A stretch of 41,458 bases of DNA from the NCBI GenBank assembly GCA_902826025.1, contig CADEDH010000022.1:43230-84687 (forward strand). Direction: 5' to 3'. The DNA is from an uncultured Actinomycetes bacterium. GTDB taxonomy: Bacteria > Actinomycetota > Acidimicrobiia > Acidimicrobiales > SZUA-35. Positions within the stretch are counted from its first letter, which is position 1, and the number at the start of each line of letters is the position of its first letter. The translations under genes were made by a program, and so were the position numbers. The notes under the pieces were generated by a model. The model did no database searches and was not told the DNA's origin. It saw only the letters and a list, made by a program, of their open reading frames with translations. Shown piece after piece: positions 31,347 to 38,876 of the stretch.

Positions 31347-31571
31347 ATGGCATCTTCAATTGACGAAGTCGAAGTAACATCTGAAGCCATTGACCGTACT
31401 GCGGGATTTGAATTGCTCGACCGAAGGGCTCGGGAGCTGCTCGGTGTAAGCGCTGGGGACTTCCTCACTGCCTGGGACTCTGGCGATCTCGGTCGCTTCG
31501 ACCACGTTGTAGCGATGGAACTAGGTATGCTAATACCCCTTGCCCGGAAACTCCCCCCAGCAGGCGTTTAA
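31347..31571 (+). CDS. Small antitoxin-like hypothetical protein
   Basis: A 74-residue protein with GGAGG seven bases before the ATG. Residues 10-60 are helical (VTSEAIDRTAGFELLDRRAR, FLTAWDSGDL) and end in AMELGMLIPLARK. Small proteins with this 'F...W..G...' layout and a basic LIP.AR end are frequent next to DUF genes in actinobacterial islands, where they are thought to be antitoxins. No DNA-binding motif is obvious. The next gene starts inside its last 32 bp in another frame, which suggests coupled expression. The antitoxin role is inferred. Confidence 0.55.
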   Translation: MASSIDEVEVTSEAIDRTAGFELLDRRARELLGVSAGDFLTAWDSGDLGRFDHVVAMELGMLIPLARKLPPAGV

Positions 31572-32130
31572 GAACTTTCTTGAACCACTGAAGCGGACAC
31601 TAAAGTGTCTCGGACAGGATGCAAAGTGGGTTCATGGCGACGAAATCCGTCTAGGCGGATACGTCGCACTTGCGCTAGCAAATCCGATCGTGGTTCGCTC
31701 GTCGCTCTACGCAGGCGGCCTGAGTCTCGATTCGCAGATCGCTGTGGATATCATCCATGATCCTGGGCCAAGCGGCGAGTACCGCTGCACAACTCGAAGC
31801 TATCTGCACAGTATCCGGTCTGGTGGCGAACAGCTCTTAGCTTTCCACTGGCATCCTCAATCGAATTCCCCTGAGATTGGACCACATCTCCACTTTGGGA
31901 AATCAGTGATGCCCCAAGACGGGACTATCCATATTCCGTGCTCGCGAACAACTCTAGAGTCGGTTGTCCGTATGATGCTTGTCAATTTGGGAGCAACGAC
32001 AAAGGTTCCTAAAGACGGACCTAATGGATGGCTAGAGGTCCTAAACAAGGTAGAGGGGAAGCACACCGAGTACCGCACTTGGGAAAGCTACCAAGAGGGA
32101 CGTATTCGTTGGTCTCCGGTTGAGAGCTAG
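31540..32130 (+). CDS. Unknown toxin-like DUF protein with HWHP/PHLH motifs
   Basis: A 196-residue soluble protein. The TTG at 31540 is the earliest start after an in-frame stop and overlaps the preceding small gene by 32 bp. The core is a beta-rich domain with IVVRSSLYAGGLSLDSQI, YRCTTRSYLHSIRSG, AFHWHPQSNSPEIGPHLHF and HIPCSRTTLESVVRMM. The three His clusters (HWH, PHLH, HIP) could form a metal or nuclease-like site. The order 'HWHP..PHLH..HIP..R.tLE' resembles TumE/DUF6516-type toxins in pattern only. Low GC sets it apart from the backbone. Function is unproven. Confidence 0.55.
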   Translation: MPGNSPQQAFKNFLEPLKRTLKCLGQDAKWVHGDEIRLGGYVALALANPIVVRSSLYAGGLSLDSQIAVDIIHDPGPSGEYRCTTRSYLHSIRSGGEQLLAFHWHPQSNSPEIGPHLHFGKSVMPQDGTIHIPCSRTTLESVVRMMLVNLGATTKVPKDGPNGWLEVLNKVEGKHTEYRTWESYQEGRIRWSPVES

Positions 32131-32574
32131 CCATGCGGAATACTCGACGCCTCTAGCCCAGCAAGTAGCCGAGCTGTACGAATCTGGTCTAACACGCAGC
32201 AAGGTTGGCTCGGAACTGGCCTCCGAGCTGCACCGCCAAATCGACCGGCTCTGAGATTTAGCGGCCGGACGGGCGGCCTCTCTCTACCAGCTCATCAACC
32301 TCCTCCCGTCGGACTGAGTGCAACGCGCGCAAGCCTAGTACTCGCCGCCTCAGGGATTCAGTCGCTTTGTCGCCGGATCGCCGCGCGCCATTTGGCTATC
32401 TACCGATGGACTGCCGGACCGCAGCAAATCTCAAGTGGCGTTACGAAAACTTGCCGCGTGTGGTTGGCGCATCGATACGCGGCAGTAGGGCGGCGAGCGC
32501 TTCTGCTGACGCCACGGATATAGTGGCCGGTCAGTGGTCCCTGCCGAATCACCAGATGCTGCTCCAACCTGCTT
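32131..32574. other. Low-information spacer with a short helix-turn-helix-like relic
   Basis: No full gene is supported. At 32156-32254 a 33-codon open stretch without a start reads AQQVAELYESGLTRSKVGSE, then LASELHRQIDRL and a stop. It looks like the beginning of the helix-turn-helix of serine recombinases or IS helpers, cut off mid-helix. The rest contains stops in all frames. The two-TM gene starts right after this spacer, so its promoter should lie in the last 100 bp. Confidence 0.4.
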
Positions 32575-33402
32575 ATGAACCGACTGAGACGATTGCTACG
32601 TAGCCGCGGTGTGCGCAGCGCCAGTCTGCTCGCAATTCTGCTGATCGTCCTATTCAGCGTCATAATTGCTTTCATTGGCCTCATCGCAAAAGATCACTTA
32701 GTCTGGCAGACGATCGGCTTCGCAGTAACTGGCGCATTGCTCCAAACGGCGTTTCTGGGACTTGTGTATGAAGTGTGGCTTCGAGACGAGGTCGAGAATT
32801 CGACACTACAGAAGCTCGATCTATCCCGTCGGGTCGTAGATCATGGGCTGGAGCGCATTTCGGGCCACGCTGATATCGACTGGACTTTGCTACTCGACGG
32901 CGTATCAACAATCTGTGTGGCCTCTAACAGGCCCGACCAGGCGATCGGGTTCTCCGCCAGCATCGTTATTCAACATGCGCGAAGTAACGGGCTCCGATCC
33001 GTACGGATCGCTGTTCCAGCATCGAACTGGAACGACTGCGAGCGATGGATATTGGACTTTGAGTCCACCTGGAGGCGTGCACGTCTATCATCCTCGACTC
33101 TCTACTTTGTGGAATTGGCCGCTCCTCTACCTTATGATCTTCTCGCCTTTGGCGATCGGGTAGCGATACTTCTTCCACCTGGACAGCCCGACCTAGCTGA
33201 GTCTGGGCCCAAGATGCTTCAATTCCGATCCACTCGGAAGGATGATGCTATTGGAACGTGGCTACACAGCCAAGTCCTCGAGATTGAGACTAAGAACTCA
33301 CGAAGGGTGTGTCTGCCCGAAAGAGTCAAGAATGATAGTCCGGCCTCACTCTCCGATACTGGTAGCGATACTCTCGACTCTGAAGCTGAGAGCTTGTCAT
33401 GA
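32575..33402 (+). CDS. Two-TM protein with C-terminal domain of possible PLD-like fold, unknown
   Basis: A 275-residue protein. Basic start (NRLRRLLRSRG), TM1 at about 16-37 (SLLAILLIVLFSVIIAFIGL) and TM2 at about 43-66 (TIGFAVTGALLQTAFLGLVY), then a soluble part facing the cytosol. The soluble domain has WTLLLDGVSTICVASN, LRSVRIAVPASNWND and a beta-rich end. 'W..LL....I.i.....' followed by '..vRi.vP' is the strand order seen in catalytically dead phospholipase-D-like domains of membrane effectors. No HKD motif is visible. The stop overlaps the next ATG by 4 bp (ATGA), so it is strictly coupled to the DUF262 gene. Candidate membrane effector of a defence pair. Confidence 0.55.
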   Translation: MNRLRRLLRSRGVRSASLLAILLIVLFSVIIAFIGLIAKDHLVWQTIGFAVTGALLQTAFLGLVYEVWLRDEVENSTLQKLDLSRRVVDHGLERISGHADIDWTLLLDGVSTICVASNRPDQAIGFSASIVIQHARSNGLRSVRIAVPASNWNDCERWILDFESTWRRARLSSSTLYFVELAAPLPYDLLAFGDRVAILLPPGQPDLAESGPKMLQFRSTRKDDAIGTWLHSQVLEIETKNSRRVCLPERVKNDSPASLSDTGSDTLDSEAESLS

Positions 33403-35036
33403 CGGCTACTTACGATGTCACCTCTCTGCGCCTGTCGGAAATAATCGACTGGGTTGAGGAAGGGCGGCTTGGCCTTCCCGACTTTCAACGCCGCTTCGAA
33501 TGGGGTACGGCGGACGTCAAGGCGCTCCTTTCTACCGTCCTGTGTGGGTTGCCCTCGGGAACGATTATCGTCGCTCGGGCAGATGAGATGGTTGTATCCC
33601 TTCGGTCGCTTGAAGGCGCAGCGCCACTCAACAGTCAGCCGGAATGGATCCTCCTCGATGGTCAGCAGAGGATTACTGCGCTGTACCATGCCGTTCACAA
33701 TCTCGGTCCATTTCGCTATGGGCTAGATATTTCGGCGCTTATGGACGGGCAAGATTTGCTCCAAGACAATGTCGTACTGGCAGGGCCGGCCCGACGTTGG
33801 GCCAACATGCTTGACGACTTCAAATTGAGCGGACGACTAGTGGCACCTATATCGGCGCTCTTGTCTGAACTTCACTTCTTCAGATGGGCTGAAGAAGAAG
33901 ACTTAGACGGCGACGTGTATTCTGACGTCGGTCAGATCTTTTCTCGATCGATCGCTGTCTTGTCTCAGTATCAAATTCCTGTCTTGCGTCTAGGTCGTGA
34001 GTTTGGGTTGCCAGCGCTGGCGCAGGTCTTCGAACGACTAAACAAATGGGGCCAAGCGCTAGACTCTTTTGACCTGCTCGTGGCCCGTGTTCAAGGCTCT
34101 GGATGGAACTTGCGTGAAGCATGGGCCCAGCTGGTTGATCAGCACACAGAGACCAGAGAGCTGATGGGCGGCAATGGGCTTCCAGCGATCGCCGCCTTGG
34201 CGCTTTTGCATCGCAACGACGTTCGACGTGGGTCCATTCTGGAGATGCCCGCCCCGCTAATAGCAGAACGGTGGGACTCGCTAGCAGTGGCCACCAAGAA
34301 GAGCACCGAGTTGCTCTACCGCCGATGCGGTGTAGCGAAGCCTGAGTACCTTCCGTATCAGAATATTCTCGTTGCAACTATAGCGACATTTCTGCAATCT
34401 GATGGTCAACTGGATGGTCGTGAGATGGAGCGGTACTTCTGGATGTCCAGCGCGGGGCGCCGCTACGATGCGGCATCAAATACTAAAGTTGTGGCCGACG
34501 TGACTGTCCTTGCTAGCGGTAGGCCGATCTTCAATGGCGCTGACTGGGTGCCGACCGTGGAAGACCTGGCGCTTTGTACTAGACGCAGCAGTTCCGCTCT
34601 TTGGGCGGCCATCATCTGTGCCATGCTTGCGCGTTCCCCCCATGACCTCGCGACGGGCAGTCAGATTGTTGATCAGGACGGATACTTCAGTTCCTTCGAA
34701 CTTGTTCCCATTTCCCTCGGCGGTGGCGGCGAGGAGTCGTCACGTGCAGCGACACGCCTTAGAGCTACCGGCCAAAGCTTGGTCCTGTCGAGATCACTGG
34801 CGCGGTGGAATCGGAGCGGATTCATTGCCTCTGTTCGACATGCTCACGAAGCACCGATGCTTCCGGGAGTAGGTGGTGCCACCATCGCCGATCGGCTTGC
34901 GGATCAGTTCTTCCCGCATCCTGAGTCCCTCTTGGATGGCACGATGTCTGCTCACGATATTTCGGTCTATCGTGCCGAGAGGATTCACGAGTTCCTATCA
35001 GATTGGGCTGTCATGGACAGTAAGCACGAGGAGTAG
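33399..35036 (+). CDS. DUF262 (GmrS/ParB-Srx-like) domain protein
   Basis: A 545-residue protein with the DUF262 signatures: LPDFQRRFEW at residues 26-35, LLDGQQRITAL at 85-95 (nucleotide-site DGQQR) and FERLNKWGQALDSFDLLVAR further on. DUF262 proteins include GmrS of the GmrSD restriction system and SspE of phosphorothioate defence, and DGQQR binds and hydrolyses nucleotide. The C-terminal 250 residues lack an HNH (DUF1524) nuclease, so this one cannot cut DNA by the GmrD route by itself. It is coupled to the two-TM protein and could sense a phage feature and trigger it. Lower GC than the backbone supports horizontal origin. Confidence 0.75.
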   Translation: MTATYDVTSLRLSEIIDWVEEGRLGLPDFQRRFEWGTADVKALLSTVLCGLPSGTIIVARADEMVVSLRSLEGAAPLNSQPEWILLDGQQRITALYHAVHNLGPFRYGLDISALMDGQDLLQDNVVLAGPARRWANMLDDFKLSGRLVAPISALLSELHFFRWAEEEDLDGDVYSDVGQIFSRSIAVLSQYQIPVLRLGREFGLPALAQVFERLNKWGQALDSFDLLVARVQGSGWNLREAWAQLVDQHTETRELMGGNGLPAIAALALLHRNDVRRGSILEMPAPLIAERWDSLAVATKKSTELLYRRCGVAKPEYLPYQNILVATIATFLQSDGQLDGREMERYFWMSSAGRRYDAASNTKVVADVTVLASGRPIFNGADWVPTVEDLALCTRRSSSALWAAIICAMLARSPHDLATGSQIVDQDGYFSSFELVPISLGGGGEESSRAATRLRATGQSLVLSRSLARWNRSGFIASVRHAHEAPMLPGVGGATIADRLADQFFPHPESLLDGTMSAHDISVYRAERIHEFLSDWAVMDSKHEE

Positions 35037-35099
35037 GAGAGTATCTGCGCCGAAGGCGAGCATAAGCCTGGGCTATCTCATGCGTCTTGAGCCTAAGAA

Positions 35100-35789
35100 T
35101 CAGAGAGCCCATGATGTTGGCCACGTGCTGAAGTCTGGGCACCCCCCGCCTTCTGTCAGATTATAGCTCCACAGCGGAAGGTATTCTGATGCCTCCATCT
35201 GGTGGTCTTCTCCCCATTTTCCTACCCACTTTGCTAGCCTCAAAAGCTCACTACGGTGGGCTCGACCGTGAGCGAGATTCCACAGCGCGGCATCCCACCA
35301 TAAGGCATGAGGACCTATGAGGCGATGCAGTAGATCAGGGGAGACAATCCCGGCTACTCGAGCAGCGTTGACCCGCTCAAAGTAGCGAAGTATCAGTACG
35401 CGGTCCTCGTCGGGAGTCCGAAGAGCACCAAATGAGTATTCGCTCAACCCAGCCTCTAGGCGTAGATCTCCTTCCTTTGGTTGCAGCACTCGCTTCTGGC
35501 CGTCCTTCTCCAGTCCGTGTTCCCGAAGATGCATCACGAGTCGATGGCGAGCCTCCCCTAGCTCGCCTTGGACGAGCTCCTCGTGAAAGCGAATCGTACG
35601 ATCGACTCTCCGAGCGGTTCGATCGTTCTGCAGTGACGCCCAGGCGATAGCGAGAGCCAGTCCAAGACCAATCGCCTGAACCGCTCCCATAAAGGCCTGA
35701 TAGCGGGAAGGGCCCATCCATCGGCCAGGAACGCCGACCACTACCGACAAGGTGATCACTGAAATAAGCCCAGTCAGCCAGGGCCTCAT
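35100..35789 (-). CDS. Two-TM protein of unknown function, converging on the DUF262 gene
   Basis: A 229-residue protein from the ATG at 35789 (GAGGAA 6 bases before it; an upstream ATG at 35813 lacks a good site). TM1 is at about 5-22 (LTGLISVITLSVVVGVPG) and TM2 at about 32-50 (MGAVQAIGLGLALAIAWASL). A helical cytosolic part follows: RTARRVDRTIRFHEELVQGE, RVLILRYFERVNAARVAGIV and LWWDAALWNLAHGRAHRS. The 'YFE.vn.a...giv....l......w' stretch resembles DUF4760-type membrane proteins. It ends 63 bp from the DUF262 stop and is convergent with it. It is either the third part of a local defence set or the tail of the rolling-circle element's own operon. Confidence 0.5.
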   Translation of the reverse strand: MRPWLTGLISVITLSVVVGVPGRWMGPSRYQAFMGAVQAIGLGLALAIAWASLQNDRTARRVDRTIRFHEELVQGELGEARHRLVMHLREHGLEKDGQKRVLQPKEGDLRLEAGLSEYSFGALRTPDEDRVLILRYFERVNAARVAGIVSPDLLHRLIGPHALWWDAALWNLAHGRAHRSELLRLAKWVGKWGEDHQMEASEYLPLWSYNLTEGGGCPDFSTWPTSWAL

Positions 35790-35846
35790 CTGACTTCCTC
35801 GGGTCATACGCATCCCGGCCGATGTTAGGCATAGCTGGGAACGAAA

Positions 35847-37229
35847 CTACGCTCTGAGCCCCGGTAGTTTCAGCCCGCCTGGGCTGTGGGCTTTGACGTC
35901 CTGGCCCACGGCCACGGGCGTGTGGCGAGAATCGGTTGCCCGCGAGCGGCGGACCTGAGCATCTTCCACAGCGCAGTCGACACGAGGTCCGCTCGCCCAT
36001 CGAAACAATGGCAACGCGTTCCCGCCCCCTGGTGGCTCGGCCGCTACCGGACGCCCCAGCCGGCGGCCGAGCACCTTCGCCAGGACCTCCGGAGCAGTAC
36101 GAGAGGCGAGCAGCCCTTTCAGCTCCGGCACGACCCCTGCCTTGTCGGCGGCTGAGTAGACCGAGCCCTCAGCGGCCACGTAGGGCACGAACTCGCCGTG
36201 CTGGCGTTCGGCCTCGGCCTTCTCGTCGACTTCATTTACGCCGGCCCGTTTCAGTAGCCCGTGTGACGTTGCGAACATGCGCCGGCCGCCGACGACGGAG
36301 GCGTATTCGGCCCACAGCGCCCGGCATCGAGCCCGGACCTCGACGGGGATCTTCGGATCGGGGTCGGCTGCGGTCGCGGCGATCTCCCACATCGACCAGG
36401 AATCGTAACGGCCGGTCTTGAGGGCGCCCATGGTCAGCTCCAGGCCGACCTTGGCGAGGTAGCGGCCCATGGCCGGGTCATCAGCCCGGATCAGCGTGAT
36501 CCCGTGCTCCTCGGAGACGTTTCGGCCGGCCTTTGCCATCTGGGTGGACCATTCCCGCCACAGCGCGTGTTCCATCTCGTCGACCTCCGAGGGTCCCCAG
36601 TCGCTGTCGGCGTCCAGGTCGAGCTTCGACCAGACCAGGACGTGGAGGTGGGGGTGGAACCCGTTGGCCAGGGACCAGGTGACCTCTACTTGTCGGCAGA
36701 ATCCTCCGCCTCCTGCGGTGAGCTTGCGGAACAGTCGTGACTGCCGCAGGGCGGTCCAGGCGTCCATCATGTCCTGGTAGCTGAGGGCCAGGCCGTCGCT
36801 GCGGGCGTGGGAAAACGTGGGGGTGACCATGTAGCAGTGGAACCCCAGGGCTTTCATCACGGCCGCCAGTAGCACGATCTGGCGGGCTCGGGCCGCTGCG
36901 ATCTTGATCGCACACCGCAGGCACAGGTTCCCGGCCGCACAGACGACGACGCCTCGGAGCTGGCCGGCGTCGAGTCCGTCGGGGACGGTGACGTAGCCCA
37001 TCTCCACCCGCTGGCCGTGGGGGAGCCCGCAGGTGCCGGCCCGGTGCCTCTTCGACCACTCGCCCGTCTCGGGGTTCTTGCGCGGCCCCAGGAGCTGCCG
37101 GTTCAACCGCTGGACCTGGTCTTCCCGCACCAGCCGGTCGTGCCGGCGCCCCTCAGCGTCTTCCGCCGCTGCTACGGCATCGAGCCAAGCGTCTCCGGTG
37201 CTCTGCTGGGCGGTGCTGGTGGCCGTCAC
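35847..37229 (-). CDS. Rolling-circle replication initiator (HUH endonuclease)
   Basis: A 460-residue Rep. The metal-binding HUH motif reads FHPHLHVLVW (H194-L-H196), and a Tyr in MGRYLAKVG (Y257) is in the place of the nicking Tyr. A Cys cluster C67, C97-x5-C103-x2-C106 can bind zinc. The layout matches Rep proteins of actinobacterial plasmids and integrative elements (RepSA-like). Such proteins nick one strand at a double-strand origin and drive rolling-circle replication. The start is GTG at 37229, overlapping the upstream membrane gene by 4 bp. The C-terminus is long and Gly/Arg-rich. An HUH relaxase is less likely, since no relaxase helices are present. Confidence 0.85.
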   Translation of the reverse strand: MTATSTAQQSTGDAWLDAVAAAEDAEGRRHDRLVREDQVQRLNRQLLGPRKNPETGEWSKRHRAGTCGLPHGQRVEMGYVTVPDGLDAGQLRGVVVCAAGNLCLRCAIKIAAARARQIVLLAAVMKALGFHCYMVTPTFSHARSDGLALSYQDMMDAWTALRQSRLFRKLTAGGGGFCRQVEVTWSLANGFHPHLHVLVWSKLDLDADSDWGPSEVDEMEHALWREWSTQMAKAGRNVSEEHGITLIRADDPAMGRYLAKVGLELTMGALKTGRYDSWSMWEIAATAADPDPKIPVEVRARCRALWAEYASVVGGRRMFATSHGLLKRAGVNEVDEKAEAERQHGEFVPYVAAEGSVYSAADKAGVVPELKGLLASRTAPEVLAKVLGRRLGRPVAAEPPGGGNALPLFRWASGPRVDCAVEDAQVRRSRATDSRHTPVAVGQDVKAHSPGGLKLPGLRA

Positions 37230-37720
37230 GATTGCTCCTGCCTTGCCTTACCAAGGCCTACCGTTCGGCGCTCACGTCCCGGTGGGGGTCCCGGTGTCAC
37301 GTTTATCCGCGATGTACCGAGAGAGCCGCTCTGGCCGCCCTTGTCGGGCTGGGTGGTTGAAGAGGAGTGGGGGAGAAGAGTGTTCGACTTCGTCGACCCG
37401 CCTGAGGGGCGACCCGACGGCTCGGCGGGACTCCGTCCCGCCGGCCGCCGGCCGCCCATGGGGTGATGAGCAGCAGCGAAGGCCTCGTACGCCTCTGAGG
37501 GTCGGGTGTCGTCGATGGTTCTCCCGACGAGCTCGAACCCGATGGCGATTCCTATCAGGCCGGGCCCGGTCAGGAGCAGGGCCGTCACGCTGGCTGTTCT
37601 GGTGGCCGTGATCGCGGCGGCGACGGTGGCGCTCGTGGCCACCAGGACCATGACGGTGGCAGTGACGGGTTGGTGGGCATGGCCATGCTGGCCCCTTGGC
37701 CAACGGTGGGGTGTTCTCAT
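37226..37720 (-). CDS. Small two-TM protein coupled to Rep
   Basis: A 164-residue protein with two hydrophobic helices at about residues 20-40 (TATVMVLVATSATVAAAIT) and 46-65 (SVTALLLTGPGLIGIAIGFEL), then a Ser/Pro/Gly-rich tail with many positive charges. It ends in a TGA that overlaps the Rep GTG by 4 bp, so the two are translated together. The ATG at 37720 has GAGGAG only 2 bases upstream, so a later start is possible. Such small membrane proteins in rolling-circle and ICE modules may be transfer or anchoring helpers. No family was recognised. Confidence 0.5.
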   Translation of the reverse strand: MRTPHRWPRGQHGHAHQPVTATVMVLVATSATVAAAITATRTASVTALLLTGPGLIGIAIGFELVGRTIDDTRPSEAYEAFAAAHHPMGGRRPAGRSPAEPSGRPSGGSTKSNTLLPHSSSTTQPDKGGQSGSLGTSRINVTPGPPPGRERRTVGLGKARQEQS

Positions 37721-38061
37721 GTCTCCTCGATGGGACTGGGCCGGCGGTCAGCTCTGATGACCGGCCCGGCTGTGGGTGCGTGGGGTTAGGCGGTGGCGGT
37801 GTGGCTGTGGGGTGGTGCCGGCGCTCTGGGTCGGTTGGTTTCCCGCCGGTTCCGCTGCGTCAAGGGCACGGGACAAACTTCGCCACCCACTGCCGCTAGC
37901 TCGACGGTGCGCTGGCGGTGGTGCCGGGGCGGGTGGGGTGTCGGCGAACTTTCTCCCTCTTCGGCCCTTGACCCATCGGCCCCGGCGGTTGGTTCGGTCT
38001 TCCAGTCCGAAGAACGGAGTTCTTCGGCTCGATTCGAGCCCCGGACGGTGGAGTGTGAGCG
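37721..38061. other. 341-bp divergent gap between the rep operon and the SprT-like gene
   Basis: No gene is supported. This gap must hold the start sites of both outward operons. Abutting palindromes at 38007-38040 are its clearest feature (separate entry). TTGACC at 37968-37973 could be a -35 for the plus strand, but no convincing -10 is present. A G/T-rich run (37785-37860) separates it from the rep side. An origin or operator region is plausible. Confidence 0.5.
38007..38040. repeat. Two overlapping perfect palindromes upstream of the SprT-like gene
   Basis: CCGAAGAAC (38007-38015), GGA, GTTCTTCGG (38019-38027) is a perfect 9-bp hairpin. Sharing its last GG, GGCTCGA (38026-38032), T, TCGAGCC (38034-38040) is a second perfect palindrome. 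They end 21 bp before the ATG. Close pairs of hairpins are typical of rolling-circle origins and also of dimeric repressor sites. Confidence 0.7.
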
Positions 38062-38805
38062 ATGGGGACCAGCAGCAACGGCGGTGGCAGCGGGAGCGGG
38101 AAGGTGGTGAAGCCGACCGATGTCACCTACCGGGGTTTCCAGGCGGCCTATGACGTGTTCAACCGGCAACTGTTCGGCCGGCGCCTGCCGCCGTGCATGA
38201 TCACGCTCCGGACGTTCCGGAAGGCGAGGGGCTACTTCTCGCCCGATCGGTTCGTCCACCTCACCGACGTGACCACGACGCACGAGATCGCCTTGGATCC
38301 CCGGCAGTTCATGGACCGCACCGCAGTCGAGGTCCTGTCGACCCTGGCGCATGAGATGTGCCACCTCGAGCAGCGGGAGCACGGGACCCCCAGCCGGAAC
38401 GGATACCACAACCGGGAATGGGTGGACCTGATGGCCCGGATCGGGCTGGTCGCCTCCGACACCGGTCGGCCCGGGGGGAAGCAGACGGGGCAAGCGATGA
38501 CCCACTACATCGAGCCGGGCGGCCGGTTCGAGAAGGTCGCTCGGGGCCTGGTCGACGCGGGCCGGTTCACCCTCCGCTGGGCCGACATCGAAGGATTCAT
38601 CGTGGATGAGCCCACCGGTGGGGCGCAGGGTGCGAAGGCGGTGGTGCCAGCGCCGAAGCCACCGAGGTCGGGGCGGGCGGGGGTGAGGGCCAAGTATCTG
38701 TGCGCCACCTGCGGAGCGGCCGTGTGGGGCAAACCGGGCCTGGCCATCGGGTGTCTCGGCCCCATCGACACCGTGCACGAACCGGACGTGATGACCGAGA
38801 TCTGA
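38062..38805 (+). CDS. SprT-like zinc metalloprotein of a mobile element
   Basis: A 247-residue protein with GGAG 8 bases before the ATG. Residues 20-120 match the SprT-like fold: YDVFNRQLFGRRLPPCMITL, a HEIALDPR strand, then the metal-binding THLAHEMCH-type helix, here TLAHEMCHLEQREHG (HExxH), with a further His in YHNREW as third ligand. The C-terminal tail has a zinc-ribbon-like CATCG...GC pair. SprT-like proteins in phages, plasmids and ICEs may act as nicking, processing or anti-defence proteases. It lies divergent from the rolling-circle rep operon. Confidence 0.8.
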   Translation: MGTSSNGGGSGSGKVVKPTDVTYRGFQAAYDVFNRQLFGRRLPPCMITLRTFRKARGYFSPDRFVHLTDVTTTHEIALDPRQFMDRTAVEVLSTLAHEMCHLEQREHGTPSRNGYHNREWVDLMARIGLVASDTGRPGGKQTGQAMTHYIEPGGRFEKVARGLVDAGRFTLRWADIEGFIVDEPTGGAQGAKAVVPAPKPPRSGRAGVRAKYLCATCGAAVWGKPGLAIGCLGPIDTVHEPDVMTEI

Positions 38806-38811
38806 GTTGAG

Positions 38812-38855
38812 GTTGTAGTGCACATCACAGGCGGGGTTGTGGTGTGCACTACAAC
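38812..38855. promoter_or_regulatory. Two copies of a palindromic motif between convergent operons
   Basis: Copy 1 is GTTGTAGTGCACATCACAG (38812-38830) and copy 2 is GTTGTGGTGTGCACTACAAC (38836-38855), 24 bp apart. Copy 2 is nearly self-complementary (TTGTGGTG/CACTACAA, one mismatch). A third copy identical over 19 bp to copy 2 lies at 39878-39896. The site is between the SprT-like stop and the end of the minus-strand operon. It could be a repressor or transfer-protein binding site. Confidence 0.6.
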
Positions 38856-38876
38856 GGTCGGGGTGGGGGTGGGTGG

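Noticed and set aside
38020-38045. Possible tRNA T-arm (GGCTC GATTC GAGCC)
   Set aside because: The loop has 5 bases instead of 7 and no acceptor, D or anticodon arm is present; explained by the palindrome.
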